Positions 51,392 to 62,982 of a DNA stretch of 64,000 nucleotides are shown in pieces (the stretch's first letter is position 1; every line of letters starts with the position of its first letter). This stretch comes from Rhodococcus sp. NBC_00297 (GTDB lineage: Bacteria; Actinomycetota; Actinomycetes; Mycobacteriales; Mycobacteriaceae): the NCBI RefSeq assembly GCF_036173065.1, contig NZ_CP108041.1, positions 4,467,001 to 4,531,000 on the forward strand, written 5' to 3'. A program made the position numbers and the translations under genes. The notes below the pieces were generated by a model, which ran no database searches, had not been told where the DNA came from, and was given only the letters and a program-made list of their open reading frames with translations.

Positions 51392-53740
51392 TCACCGTCG
51401 GACGAGGAGCGCGACCGGGAGCGCGGAGAGCAGTGAGGACACGGTGACCGTTCCGCTGAACGACCCACCATTCACGAGGTCGGTCCACTCACCGTCCGGC
51501 AACGCCAGCGAGGTGTCACCCCATCCGGCCTCGCCGAGGCGCATCGACCACCGCGTGGCGACGGCGACGACGTCGGCGTCACCGTCGGCGGGTCCACGAC
51601 CGAACGCCACGACGTGGTCGGCGGCGGCGCCGGTCGCGAACACCGGAACGTAGGACCCGCCCACGAAGCTGTCCGGACGGTCGCGGCGCAGCCGTGCGGC
51701 ACACCGGGTCACGTGGAACTTGGCGGCGCCGCTCGCGTCGAGCGCCGGCGTCCCGTCGATGTCCAGGAGAGCCTTGCGGGCGTCGTAGTCCACGTCCCGG
51801 CGGTTGTCGGGGTCGACGAGAGAGTCCTCCCACAGCTCCGTGCCCTGGTAGATGTCCGGGATGCCGGGACCCGCCAGGTGGAGGAGCTTCTGTCCGAGCG
51901 AATCGCTCCATGCGTGCGGAGCGATCTGCTGGACGAACGTCGTGAGCGAGGGAGCCACCGCTCCGTCGACGATGCCGTCGATCCACGTGTGGACGGCAGA
52001 CTCGAAGTCCTCGTCCACGTCGTTCCAGCCGGTGTACGAGCCCGCCTCGCGGATGGCCTTCTCGGCGTAGGCGTGCAGTCGCTCGCGGTACTCGTCCGTG
52101 ACCACGCCGTCGGTCGGCCAGGTGCCGACGATGTTCTGCCACAAGAAGAGTCCGGTGGACCCGTTGGGCGACGGAGCCTGCTCCTCCCAGTCGCTCAGGC
52201 ACGCGCGCCACAGGTCGGGCACCTGAGACAGCACGCCGATGCGCGCCCGGACGTCCTCGCCGCGCTTGGTGTCGTGTGTCGAGAGGGTCGTCATCGCGGC
52301 AGGCCACAGCCGGGCCCGCTCGGACAGGCGGAGGTGGAACTCCGGCACCGACCGACCGAAGCGGGACGGGTCACCGCCGACCTCCTGGAGCGAGACCAGC
52401 CGCGACGTGCGGTAGAACATGCAGTCCTCGACGCTCTTCGCCATCACGGCGCCCGCGACCTGCTGCAGACGTCCCGACGCCTCGCCGCGTGCGGCCACGG
52501 CGGCCGCGACGACATCGAGGGCGGGAACCAGTTCGGGGCGATCCGCGGCGACGTCGCCGAGCAGGCGGGGCAGCATGCCGGCCAGCGGCGCGTAGTCGGA
52601 GCGGTACACCGGCATGCGGGCGACGATCTCGGTCACGGCCTCGCGGGCGAGGTCGGCGTCGAACGACGTTCCGGTGTCGCGGGCGATCGCCGCTACCAGG
52701 CGCCGCACCTCGGGAGCGAGCTGTGTGCTCGCCGTGTCGGCCTTGATGGTCCGCTCGGCCTCGTGCACCCAGTGTGCGTCCCCCGCGTGGCCGGTGACGT
52801 CCGACGACAGTCGCGTCAGCGGCTCCTCGCCCGACGGGTCGAGGAACACCCCACCGAGATCGGCGAGAGCGTCGTACCCGGTGGTTCCGTCGACGGGAAG
52901 GGTGACGTCGAGCGGCTCCTCGGCGGTGAGGATCTTCTCGACGACGAGCCACGAGTCGGGTCCGACGACGCCCCGCAAGCGAGCGAGATACTCGGCCGGT
53001 GCGGTGAGCCCGTCCGGATGGTCGACGCGCACACCGTCGACGAGACCGTCGCGGAACCAGCTGCCGACCTCGGCGTGCGTCGCGTCGAAGACCGCGGGGT
53101 CCTCCTGACGAAGGCCGGCCAGGTCGCTGACGGAGAAGAACCGGCGGTACCCGATGCGCCCGGAGCGCCACCCGACCAGTTCGTAGGACTGCTTGTCGTG
53201 CAGTGCTTTCGCGTCGTTCGAGCCGTCGTCGGTCGCGGGGTCCACCGGGAAGCGGTTCTCGTAGTAGGCCAACGTGGTCTCGTCTCCCGACCGGTCGACC
53301 GAGAGTTCGTTCACGTCGGCATCGTCGCCCAGCACGGGGAGCGCGATGCGCTCCGCACCGGCCCAGTCGATGTCGAACCACGAGGCGTACTGCGATGCGC
53401 GTCCGTGTCTCAGCACGTCCCACCAGAACGGGTTCTCCCGCGCCGTGGCCACACCGAGGTGGTTGGGCACGATGTCGACCACGACGCCCAGGCCGTGGGA
53501 CCGGCACTCGGCGACGAGGTCCTCGAGAGCGGCTCGACCACCGAGTGCCTCGGAGACGGTGCGCGGATCGGTGACGTCGTACCCGTGGGTGGAGCCCTCG
53601 GCCGCCGTCAGGATCGGCGACAGATAGACGTGGGAGACACCGAGTTCGGCGAGATAGGGAACCAGTGACGCGGCATCGCGGAGAGTGAAGCGATCACCCC
53701 GTAGCTGGAATCGATAGGTCGAGGTGATCGCGTGGCTCAT
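51392..53740 (-). CDS. treY: Maltooligosyl trehalose synthase TreY
   Basis: A 782-residue GH13 enzyme that turns the reducing-end alpha-1,4 bond of a maltooligosaccharide into an alpha,alpha-1,1 bond. Motifs: YLSPILTAAEGSTHGYDV, region I VVDIVPNHLG, nucleophile region GVRVDHPDGL, and the acid/base Glu in LVVEKIL. AAGGAAG precedes the ATG at 53740. It lies nine bases downstream of treX on the same strand. The third gene of the usual trio, treZ, which would free trehalose, is not here. Confidence 0.95.
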   Translation of the reverse strand: MSHAITSTYRFQLRGDRFTLRDAASLVPYLAELGVSHVYLSPILTAAEGSTHGYDVTDPRTVSEALGGRAALEDLVAECRSHGLGVVVDIVPNHLGVATARENPFWWDVLRHGRASQYASWFDIDWAGAERIALPVLGDDADVNELSVDRSGDETTLAYYENRFPVDPATDDGSNDAKALHDKQSYELVGWRSGRIGYRRFFSVSDLAGLRQEDPAVFDATHAEVGSWFRDGLVDGVRVDHPDGLTAPAEYLARLRGVVGPDSWLVVEKILTAEEPLDVTLPVDGTTGYDALADLGGVFLDPSGEEPLTRLSSDVTGHAGDAHWVHEAERTIKADTASTQLAPEVRRLVAAIARDTGTSFDADLAREAVTEIVARMPVYRSDYAPLAGMLPRLLGDVAADRPELVPALDVVAAAVAARGEASGRLQQVAGAVMAKSVEDCMFYRTSRLVSLQEVGGDPSRFGRSVPEFHLRLSERARLWPAAMTTLSTHDTKRGEDVRARIGVLSQVPDLWRACLSDWEEQAPSPNGSTGLFLWQNIVGTWPTDGVVTDEYRERLHAYAEKAIREAGSYTGWNDVDEDFESAVHTWIDGIVDGAVAPSLTTFVQQIAPHAWSDSLGQKLLHLAGPGIPDIYQGTELWEDSLVDPDNRRDVDYDARKALLDIDGTPALDASGAAKFHVTRCAARLRRDRPDSFVGGSYVPVFATGAAADHVVAFGRGPADGDADVVAVATRWSMRLGEAGWGDTSLALPDGEWTDLVNGGSFSGTVTVSSLLSALPVALLVRR

Positions 53741-53749
53741 GTCGCTTCC

Positions 53750-56062
<2,313 letters not shown>

Positions 56063-56069
56063 GCTCGGA

Positions 56070-56075
56070 ACCCTA
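56070..56075 (-). promoter_or_regulatory. -10 box of treX (leaderless)
   Basis: On the minus strand TAGGGT is followed by seven bases and the ATG at 56062. There is no ribosome site. The hexamer is the same as at nudC. Confidence 0.5.
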
Positions 56076-56142
56076 TCCCGGCAGCGGCGAAGGACACCTG
56101 TCGGCGAGGTCCGTCGCAGGCCGGAGCGTCGGTCGCCCGGGC

Positions 56143-57072
56143 TCAGCCCAGTCGTGCGATCAGCGCGTGCCCGAGGTCGGTGCCCGATCGCCAGGCGCTC
56201 TCGACGCGGGGCGAGCCCTCCGGGCACCACTGATCCCCGGCGAAGCCGACCAGACGGTCTCCGTGCGAGACGATGTCGTGGCTCGCGTCGTGCTGGGAGG
56301 CGGGCTTGGCGAAGGTCCAGCGGTGGGCGTGCGTCCAGATCGGAGTGCCGATGCCCGTGAGCGCGGCGACGGCGTCGACGACGGCGGGGATCGCACCGGC
56401 GGGATCGTCGAGGTGTCGCCGGGCGCGCTGCGCGGACGTGTGGGCGACCAGGACCGCGGCTCCGTCGCCCCGGCGTGCGCCGTCGCGCGCGAGGAACTCG
56501 ACGTCCGCGTCGTCGGACACGAAGGCGGCGTCGGGGAAGGGGAGTCCGGCGGCGTCGTCGTCGGTGAGCCCGAGGACCACCGCGACGACGGGGTCGTAGT
56601 CGACGGCGTCGGGCACGGTCACCAGGCGGGAGGCCTGCGGGTCGGGCATGGCCAGGACCACGTGTCCGTCGGGCAACGCCCGAGCCTCGGTGGCGTCGAC
56701 AGGGATGCCGGACAGCAGGTCCTTGACCAGAGATCGCAGGCCCGCCGGCGTTCCCCACCGCGTGGGTCCCGATTTCTGTTCCGGCTCCGCCCCGGCCCGC
56801 ACCACCGTGAAGGTGTCGGTCCACTCGTGCACGAGACCGCGAGAGGCCCAGTCGGACACGACGTCCCGGAACCCGTCGTCGCGGACGGTGAAGTAGCCGG
56901 CGCCCACATCGACTCGGCGTCCGTGCAACTCGGGGGACGACATTCGACCGCCGACGGCGCGGCCCCGGTCACGCAGCACGAACGGGACACCGGCGTCGCG
57001 GAGCACGCGAACGCACGCGGCACCGGCGATACCGGCTCCGAGGACGGTGACGGGAGAGGTCGAGGAGGTCAC
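56143..57072 (-). CDS. Renalase-like FAD/NAD(P)-dependent oxidoreductase
   Basis: A 309-residue flavoprotein with the FAD loop VTVLGAGIAGAACVRVL and RDRGRAVGGRMSS. The end RLVGFAGDQWCPEGSPRVESAWRSG in part is the renalase-type FAD motif. Bacterial renalases oxidise wrongly reduced dihydro-NAD(P) isomers. The gene overlaps the TetR gene upstream by four bases, so that regulator probably controls it. The substrate rests on family resemblance. Confidence 0.86.
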   Translation of the reverse strand: MTSSTSPVTVLGAGIAGAACVRVLRDAGVPFVLRDRGRAVGGRMSSPELHGRRVDVGAGYFTVRDDGFRDVVSDWASRGLVHEWTDTFTVVRAGAEPEQKSGPTRWGTPAGLRSLVKDLLSGIPVDATEARALPDGHVVLAMPDPQASRLVTVPDAVDYDPVVAVVLGLTDDDAAGLPFPDAAFVSDDADVEFLARDGARRGDGAAVLVAHTSAQRARRHLDDPAGAIPAVVDAVAALTGIGTPIWTHAHRWTFAKPASQHDASHDIVSHGDRLVGFAGDQWCPEGSPRVESAWRSGTDLGHALIARLG

Positions 57073-57665
57073 TCGTTCAGCGTACGGACGCGGCTCCGGA
57101 CGCCGTCGACGAAGAGTTCGAGGCCGAAATCGAACCGAGCGGTGGCATCTCGATCGAGGTCACCGTCGTCGGGGTGTCGATCCGCGGCCAGCGCACCCGC
57201 GGACTCCATCTGCAGCCGGGACTGTTCGTCGCTCGTCGCACCCAGCACGTAGTAGAGCAGGGCGTCCGCGGCGTGTCCGGCGTCCTCCGGGGTCAGCCCG
57301 GTGGCGCGGAGATCGTCGACGACCGTGGTCCGCACGGGGTGCGTCACCGTGCGGGCGGACAGGCTGGAGGCGACCACCTCGGCGCCGTCCCGGTGAGCCA
57401 GGAGAGCGTCTCGAAGTCCGTGAGCGCGGCCGCGCACGGCGTCCAGCACATCGGAGGTGACGGCAGCGGGTACGGCGTCGAGGCGGCTCAGGATGCGATC
57501 GGACACCGCGCCGAGCAGCGCCTGCTTGTTCGCGACGTGCCAGTACAGCGCGCCGGGCGCCACACCGAGCGAGCCGGCCAACCGGCGCATCGTGAGGTCG
57601 GCGAGACCGTAGTCGTCGAGAATGGTCAGTGCGCCGTCGACGACGTCGTCTCTGCGCAACTGCAT
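57069..57665 (-). CDS. TetR-family transcriptional regulator
   Basis: A 198-residue regulator. The N-terminal helix-turn-helix is typical (DLTMRRLAGSLGVAPGALYWHVANKQALLGAV, residues about 23-55), with a C-terminal TetR_C-like ligand domain. The ATG at 57665 starts the conserved region. It overlaps the renalase-like gene by four bases and is divergent from the DUF2567 gene, with 66 bp between the starts. The ligand is unknown. Confidence 0.9.
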   Translation of the reverse strand: MQLRRDDVVDGALTILDDYGLADLTMRRLAGSLGVAPGALYWHVANKQALLGAVSDRILSRLDAVPAAVTSDVLDAVRGRAHGLRDALLAHRDGAEVVASSLSARTVTHPVRTTVVDDLRATGLTPEDAGHAADALLYYVLGATSDEQSRLQMESAGALAADRHPDDGDLDRDATARFDFGLELFVDGVRSRVRTLNE

Positions 57666-57718
57666 TCCGCACCTCTCCCGACTCGTGTCGCGGGCCCGTC
57701 GGCCACGCAGCGACAGCC

Positions 57719-57724
57719 TAGGCT
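57719..57724 (+). promoter_or_regulatory. -10 box of the DUF2567 gene (leaderless)
   Basis: TAGGCT is followed by seven bases and the GTG at 57732, without a ribosome site. Confidence 0.5.
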
Positions 57725-57731
57725 GGCCGAC

Positions 57732-58307
57732 GTGAGTGATGTCGACACGACGGGGTTCGCCTCGACCGCACCCGGGATCGGCGATGCGGGTCGGCCGTCG
57801 CGCGGCGCGTTCACCCGGCGTTCGATCCGGATCGTGCTCGCGACCGCGGTGGTCGGTGCCGTCCTCGGGATCCTGTGGGCTCTGCTCGCGCCCGTGGAGC
57901 ACGTCGCTGCCGTCGGTGACGGCCGCGCGATCGTGTTGACCGGCGAGAGCGATCATCGCTTCGACGCACTCGCTCTGTTCCTCTGCGTGACCGCCGCGGC
58001 CGGGGTGCTGACCACGGTCGCCGTCTGGGCTCGCGTGACCGAGCGAGGGCCGCGTCTGGTCCTCGACATCGTGGTGGCGTCGGCGCTGGCGTCCGCCGCG
58101 GCGATCGGTGCCGGCCTCGCCGTGGGCGCGGTGCGGTATCCGAGTGCCGACGGCGCCCTTCGCGGCGATGTCGTCGCACTCGCCCCCGGTGTCTCGACGT
58201 GGCTGGCTCTGCTCGCGCAACCTCTGGCTGCGGCGGTCACGCTCGTTCTCGTCACGGCGCTGTCGCCGTCGGACGATCTGGGTCGGGACGAGTCCCCCGG
58301 GGAGTGA
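57732..58307 (+). CDS. DUF2567 membrane protein
   Basis: A 191-residue protein of the actinobacterial DUF2567 family with four membrane helices (about residues 31-52, 78-100, 110-135 and 160-182) and an outer loop with HVAAVGDGRAIVLTGES after the first. Function is unknown. The GTG at 57732 follows a -10 box by seven bases. It stands apart from its neighbours; the 113 bases up to the GGDEF gene hold nothing I can name. Confidence 0.85.
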   Translation: MSDVDTTGFASTAPGIGDAGRPSRGAFTRRSIRIVLATAVVGAVLGILWALLAPVEHVAAVGDGRAIVLTGESDHRFDALALFLCVTAAAGVLTTVAVWARVTERGPRLVLDIVVASALASAAAIGAGLAVGAVRYPSADGALRGDVVALAPGVSTWLALLAQPLAAAVTLVLVTALSPSDDLGRDESPGE

Positions 58308-58420
58308 TCCGTTCGGGTCTCGGACGCCGGGTTCGTCTGCTTGAATGAGCGCTCTCAGGGCGGCCCACGACGGGCCGCGGGCGGGGGCCGACCTCTTCGA
58401 ACGGCGAGGGTCTCCAGGAC

Positions 58421-59497
58421 GTGGCGAACACCATTCGGCGGTGGTTGACCAGACCCGTCGATTACGCGTGGACCGTCCACTACTTCGAGACGAACACCGC
58501 GCTCGGCTCGACCCGCGTCCTCATCGGTCTGTCCTGCCTCCTGTTCTCCGTCCTGTACGTCGTCGCCGGACTCGCCCCGCCGACCGCGCCGACGGGAGCA
58601 GCGCTGACGATCGTGCTCGTGAACGCGGTGGGGACCGCCGGCGTCGGGCTCGCGTGGATCCGCGGACCGTGGCCCTCACGCCGGATGTCGACGGCCTTCG
58701 TCGTGTACGCGGACGTCGGACTCTCCGTGGTGCTTCTCTCGCTGTCCGACCCGCTCGCCGTGCTGCCCTGCACGATCCTGTTCGGCGTCGCGAGCAGTTA
58801 CGTGGCGACGTTCCACACGCCGCGGGTGTTCGCCGTCCACCATTCCCTCACCGTGGTGATCTGCGTCGGGTTGTTCGTCCGAGCGATCGGCTCGGAGTCC
58901 GTGCTCGGAGCGGCGCGCACCTCGCTCGCCGTCACCTACGGACTGCTCATCGTGATGGTTCTCTTCCTCGCACCGATCTCCATCTACCGCCTGCAGTTCC
59001 TGCAACGCGGCGACGTCACCGCCGCGTACGTGGATCCGCTGACCGGCCTGCGCAACCGGCGGGGACTCACCGTCGCGGCGGGCGAACTGCTCGGCACCCG
59101 GAACGGTCTCGTCGCGGTGGTCATCGACATCGACCGCTTCAAGTCGATCAACGACCGCTTCGGACACCACCACGGTGACCTCGTCATCCGTCGGACGGCG
59201 GACACCATCGACGAGATGTTCCCGTCTCCGTCTATCACGGCCCGCACCGGCGGGGAGGAATTCGCCGTCGTGACCGCGCTGCCGATGGACGAGGTGCTCG
59301 ACCGGGCGCGACGGCTGCGCAGCGCCTACACGGCGCGGTCGGACCACGAGTCGAGTTTGAGCATCGGGGTCGCTCGCGAGGAGCGGGTCGTCACCTCGCA
59401 CGACGTGGAGGTGCTTCTCATCTGTGCCGATCGAGCGATGTATTCCGCCAAGGCGGACGGCGGCGATGCCGTCGTCGGCTACGGCACTCTCACGTAG
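58421..59497 (+). CDS. Membrane-bound diguanylate cyclase (GGDEF)
   Basis: A 358-residue protein with six membrane helices in the first 190 residues and a C-terminal GGDEF domain. The active-site loop reads TGGEEF, an active variant, and DPLTGLRNRRGL opens the domain. No RxxD inhibitory site precedes the loop. It should make cyclic di-GMP in response to a membrane signal. The start is the GTG at 58421; the ribosome site is weak. The last eight bases overlap the convergent NrtR gene. No phosphodiesterase is seen in the window. Confidence 0.9.
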   Translation: MANTIRRWLTRPVDYAWTVHYFETNTALGSTRVLIGLSCLLFSVLYVVAGLAPPTAPTGAALTIVLVNAVGTAGVGLAWIRGPWPSRRMSTAFVVYADVGLSVVLLSLSDPLAVLPCTILFGVASSYVATFHTPRVFAVHHSLTVVICVGLFVRAIGSESVLGAARTSLAVTYGLLIVMVLFLAPISIYRLQFLQRGDVTAAYVDPLTGLRNRRGLTVAAGELLGTRNGLVAVVIDIDRFKSINDRFGHHHGDLVIRRTADTIDEMFPSPSITARTGGEEFAVVTALPMDEVLDRARRLRSAYTARSDHESSLSIGVAREERVVTSHDVEVLLICADRAMYSAKADGGDAVVGYGTLT

Positions 59498-60233
59498 GTG
59501 GTCGGAGCGCGGCGAACTCGTCGGTCACACGTAGTGCGCTGTCCCGGAAGCGGTACAGCGCGGCGGGACGTCCTCCGGACGGGCCCGGGGGAGCGGTGTG
59601 GCCGGTGGACTCGATGACGCCCCGCCGGGTGAGCACCCGTTGGAGATTGGTGGTGTCGACTTGGTAACCCAGTGCGGCGCAGTAGATGTCGCGCAAGGTC
59701 GACAGGCTGAACTCGACGGGCGCGAGCGCGAAGGCGATGTTGGTGTACGACAGTTTGGCCGCCAGTCTCGCGCGGGCGTGCGCCACCATCGTGCCGTGAT
59801 CGAACGCGGTCTCGGGGAGCGTCGCGACCGGGTGCCACGCAGTGTCGACGGGAAGTCGCGGGTCCCCGACGATGGGGACCAGACCGAGGAACGTCGAGGC
59901 GATGCGGCGATCGCCGGGGACCCGCCCGGGATCGGAGAAGACGGACAGCTGCTCGAGGTGGCGTACCTCGCGCACGTCGACCTTCTCCGCCAGCTGACGT
60001 CGCGCGGAGTCGGTCAGGTTCTCGTCGTCCCGGAGTAGCCCGCCGGGGAGTGACCAGGTTCCGCGTGCCGGGGCGAGTGCGCGCTGCCACAGCAGCACGC
60101 ACAGTTCGGCAGGCTCGCGGGGCTGCAGCTCGCGCACCTGGAAGACGACGGACAGCACTTCGTGCACCGGTCGGGTGGCCGGATCGGGGGCACTTCCGGT
60201 CGGTCCGTCGGCGGCGGTGCTACGATGAATCAC
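59490..60233 (-). CDS. nrtR: Nudix-related transcriptional regulator NrtR
   Basis: A 247-residue regulator of NAD synthesis: an N-terminal Nudix-like domain with a degenerate box (LPGGLLRDDENLTDSAR) that binds ADP-ribose, and a C-terminal winged helix (NLQRVLTRRGVIEST, RPAALYRF). ADP-ribose normally lifts it from DNA. I chose the GTG at 60233 because TATGAT (60241-60246, minus strand) ends seven bases before it; ATG at 60245 lies inside the operator and is less likely. It is divergent from nadA with a shared operator. Confidence 0.88.
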   Translation of the reverse strand: MIHRSTAADGPTGSAPDPATRPVHEVLSVVFQVRELQPREPAELCVLLWQRALAPARGTWSLPGGLLRDDENLTDSARRQLAEKVDVREVRHLEQLSVFSDPGRVPGDRRIASTFLGLVPIVGDPRLPVDTAWHPVATLPETAFDHGTMVAHARARLAAKLSYTNIAFALAPVEFSLSTLRDIYCAALGYQVDTTNLQRVLTRRGVIESTGHTAPPGPSGGRPAALYRFRDSALRVTDEFAALRPPT

Positions 60234-60256
60234 GTTTTCGATCATAAGTCGAAAAC
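60221..60256. promoter_or_regulatory. nrtR-nadA intergenic operator and promoters
   Basis: GTTTTCGA (60234-60241) and TCGAAAAC (60249-60256) form a perfect 8-bp inverted repeat with a 7-bp spacer, a likely NrtR site. It overlaps the nrtR -10 box (TATGAT, minus strand). On the plus strand TACGAT (60221-60226) would place the nadA start point at the operator edge, so both genes should be repressed together. Confidence 0.75.
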
Positions 60257-60325
60257 CCCGTCGGGTCCATTCCGGCGGATCGGCACCGGCGCACGCGAGC
60301 GCTGGACGCACGCGAGGAGCACGAC

Positions 60326-61363
60326 ATGGCGATCACCACCACGCGATTCGGCGGGAACTCCGCGGTCGTCGACGGACCGACGGGCTACGCCGGCGTCGAT
60401 GCCGGCCCGGAGTGGGCCGAGGAGATTCTGCGCCTGGCAGAGGCGAAGAACGCGACGATCCTGGCGCACAACTATCAGCTGCCCGCCATCCAGGACATCG
60501 CCCACCACGTCGGCGACTCGCTCGCGCTCTCGCGCATCGCCGCCGAGGCGCAGGAGGAGACCATCGTCTTCTGCGGCGTGCACTTCATGGCCGAGACGGC
60601 CAAAATCCTCGCGCCGTCCAAGACGGTCCTCATTCCCGACGAGCGGGCGGGCTGCTCTCTCGCCGACTCCATCGACGCGGCCCAGCTGCGCGAGTGGAAG
60701 GCCGAGCACCCGGACGCCGTCGTCGTGTCGTACGTGAACACCACCGCCGAGGTGAAGGGACTGACGGACATCTGCTGCACCTCGTCCAACGCGGTCGAGG
60801 TCGTGCAGTCCATCGACCCGGACCGCGAGGTGCTCTTCCTGCCGGACCAGTTCCTCGGGGCCCACGTCCGTCGGCAGACCGGTCGCACCAACATGCACAT
60901 CTGGGCCGGTGAGTGCCACGTCCACGCCGGCATCAACGGCGACGAGCTCACCGCACGGTCGCAGGCGTACCCCGAGGCCGAGCTCTACGTTCACCCCGAG
61001 TGCGGCTGTGCGACGTCCGCGCTCTACCTCGCCGGCGAGGGATTCGTGCCCGAGGACCGCGTCAAGATCCTCTCGACCGGCGGCATGCTCGACGCGGCGC
61101 GCACCACGGGTGCGAAGCAGGTTCTCGTCGCCACCGAGATCGGCATGCTGCACCAGCTGCGCAAGGCGGCGCCCGGTGTCGACTTCCAGGCCGTGAACGA
61201 CCGCGCGTCCTGCCCGTACATGAAGATGATCACCCCCGCGGCGCTGCTCCGGTGCCTCACGGAGGGCAAGGACGAGGTGCACGTCGACGTCGCGACGGCC
61301 GAACGCGCACGCGCGTCCGTCGAGCGGATGATCGCCATCGGCTCGCCCGGCGGCGGCGAGTGA
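60326..61363 (+). CDS. nadA: Quinolinate synthase NadA
   Basis: A 345-residue [4Fe-4S] enzyme that condenses iminoaspartate with dihydroxyacetone phosphate. The three cluster Cys are in [21 protein letters not shown] and RASCPYMKM. The N-terminal [10 protein letters not shown] and [10 protein letters not shown] stretches bind substrate. GAGGAG precedes the ATG at 60326. Its stop overlaps the GTG of nadB. It is first in nadABC, under NrtR control. Confidence 0.96.
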   Translation: MAITTTRFGGNSAVVDGPTGYAGVDAGPEWAEEILRLAEAKNATILAHNYQLPAIQDIAHHVGDSLALSRIAAEAQEETIVFCGVHFMAETAKILAPSKTVLIPDERAGCSLADSIDAAQLREWKAEHPDAVVVSYVNTTAEVKGLTDICCTSSNAVEVVQSIDPDREVLFLPDQFLGAHVRRQTGRTNMHIWAGECHVHAGINGDELTARSQAYPEAELYVHPECGCATSALYLAGEGFVPEDRVKILSTGGMLDAARTTGAKQVLVATEIGMLHQLRKAAPGVDFQAVNDRASCPYMKMITPAALLRCLTEGKDEVHVDVATAERARASVERMIAIGSPGGGE

Positions 61364-62982
61364 CCACTTCGGCCACTCCGGGCGGAAGTGTCGCTGCCGC
61401 TCCGGGCTGGGAGGCCGCGGCCGATCTCGTCGTGGTCGGCGGGGGAGTCGCCGGTCTCGCCGCGGCGATCGAGGCGACCCGGTCCGGGCTGAGCGTGCTG
61501 GTGCTGAGCAAGGACGCGGCGGGTACGGCGACGCAGTACGCCCAGGGCGGCATGGCCGTCGCGATCGGCGAGGACGTCGAGGCTCACGTGCGCGACACGA
61601 TCGTCGCGGGCGCCGGTCTGTGCGACGAGGCCGCGGTGCGCTCGATCGTCGGGGCCGGCGCCGACGCGCTGAGTGTGCTCACCGGCATCGGTGCTCGGTT
61701 CGACAGCGGCGCGGACGGCTCCATGGCCCGCACTCGTGAGGGCGGCCACTCGGTCGGCCGCATCGTGCACGCGGGCGGCGACGCCACGGGGCGCGAGATC
61801 CAGCGCGCTCTGTCGTCCGCGGCGCCCGCGACGGTGAACGGCGCGACCGTGCTCGACGTCCTGGTCGGCGACCGCGGTGTGGCGGGCGTGCTCGTATCGC
61901 TTTCGCCGGACGATCTCCACGCGAACCTCGGCGTGGTGCACGCACCCGCCGTGCTGATCGCCACCGGTGGCACCGGAATGCTGTACTCGGCCAGCACGAA
62001 CCCGTCCGGCGCCACGGCCGACGGCCTCGCTCTCGCACTGCGGGCGGGCGCGGACGTGGCGGACGTCGAGTTCGTGCAGTTCCACCCGACCGTGCTGTTC
62101 CGCCCCGGCGGCCGCGGGCGGCTCCCGTTGGTCAGCGAGGCGGTCCGCGGTGAGGGCGCGCGTCTCGTCGACGCCGACGGCCGCTCGATCATGGCGGGCG
62201 TGCACCCGCTGGGTGATCTCGCTCCCCGCGACGTCGTGTCCCGGGCGATCGCCGCTCGGCTGGCCGAGAGCGGCGCCGATCACGTCTTTCTCGACGCGCG
62301 GTCCGTGCCCGACATGGCCCTGCGTTTCCCCACCGTCACCGCGGCCTGCCTCGCTCAGGACGTGGACCCGACGGAGCAGCCGATCCCGGTGGCCCCTGCA
62401 GCGCACTATGCATGCGGCGGTGTCGTCACAGACGAGTACGGCCGCACCTGCGTCGCCGGGCTCCACGCCGCGGGCGAGGTGGCCCGCACAGGACTGCACG
62501 GAGCGAACCGTCTCGCGTCGAACTCGCTGCTCGAGGGCGTGGTGCTGGGGACCCGAGTGGCTCGCAGCGCCCGAGACCGGGTGTCCGTCCGCTCCCTGAC
62601 GTCCGGCGATCCGTCTGCGCGACACCGGGCGCCCCGGCTCGACAGGGACGTCCTCCAGTCCGCGATGACCCGTCACGTCGGCGTCGTCCGCGACGACACA
62701 AGTCTGCGCGAGGCAGCGGCGATCGTGGGAGCCGCTGTCCCGCGCGAGCTCACGTCGACCCACGACGTCGAGGACGCCGCACTGACACTGCTGGCGTCCG
62801 CGACCGCCTCGGCAGCTCTCGCCCGCACCGAGACGCGGGGTGCGCACACCCGCGCCGATCACCCCCGGTCCGACGACGCACAGCGCCGCAGCACCGTCTT
62901 CCGGCTGGCCGACGACGGCAGCCTCGCGATCGTGCGGAATGCCCGCAGCGCCGACCAGGTCGGCCCGATAGGAGTCTCATGA
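61360..62982 (+). CDS. nadB: L-aspartate oxidase NadB
   Basis: A 540-residue flavoenzyme that oxidises aspartate to iminoaspartate for NadA. The FAD loop is [16 protein letters not shown]; active-site stretches are [21 protein letters not shown] and [15 protein letters not shown]; the C-terminal [17 protein letters not shown] is the fumarate-reductase-family FAD motif. GTG at 61360 overlaps the nadA stop (GTGA). The C-terminal helical part is somewhat shortened, with an Arg/His-rich stretch. Confidence 0.95.
   Translation: MTTSATPGGSVAAAPGWEAAADLVVVGGGVAGLAAAIEATRSGLSVLVLSKDAAGTATQYAQGGMAVAIGEDVEAHVRDTIVAGAGLCDEAAVRSIVGAGADALSVLTGIGARFDSGADGSMARTREGGHSVGRIVHAGGDATGREIQRALSSAAPATVNGATVLDVLVGDRGVAGVLVSLSPDDLHANLGVVHAPAVLIATGGTGMLYSASTNPSGATADGLALALRAGADVADVEFVQFHPTVLFRPGGRGRLPLVSEAVRGEGARLVDADGRSIMAGVHPLGDLAPRDVVSRAIAARLAESGADHVFLDARSVPDMALRFPTVTAACLAQDVDPTEQPIPVAPAAHYACGGVVTDEYGRTCVAGLHAAGEVARTGLHGANRLASNSLLEGVVLGTRVARSARDRVSVRSLTSGDPSARHRAPRLDRDVLQSAMTRHVGVVRDDTSLREAAAIVGAAVPRELTSTHDVEDAALTLLASATASAALARTETRGAHTRADHPRSDDAQRRSTVFRLADDGSLAIVRNARSADQVGPIGVS

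Noticed and set aside
56063-56824. N-terminal extension of TreX to 1024 residues
   Set aside because: The added part is Arg-rich shadow of the renalase-like gene, and CBM48 begins right after the ATG at 56062.
60234-60245. ATG 60245 as the start of nrtR
   Set aside because: It lies within the operator and at the -10 box; the GTG at 60233 fits the leaderless spacing.
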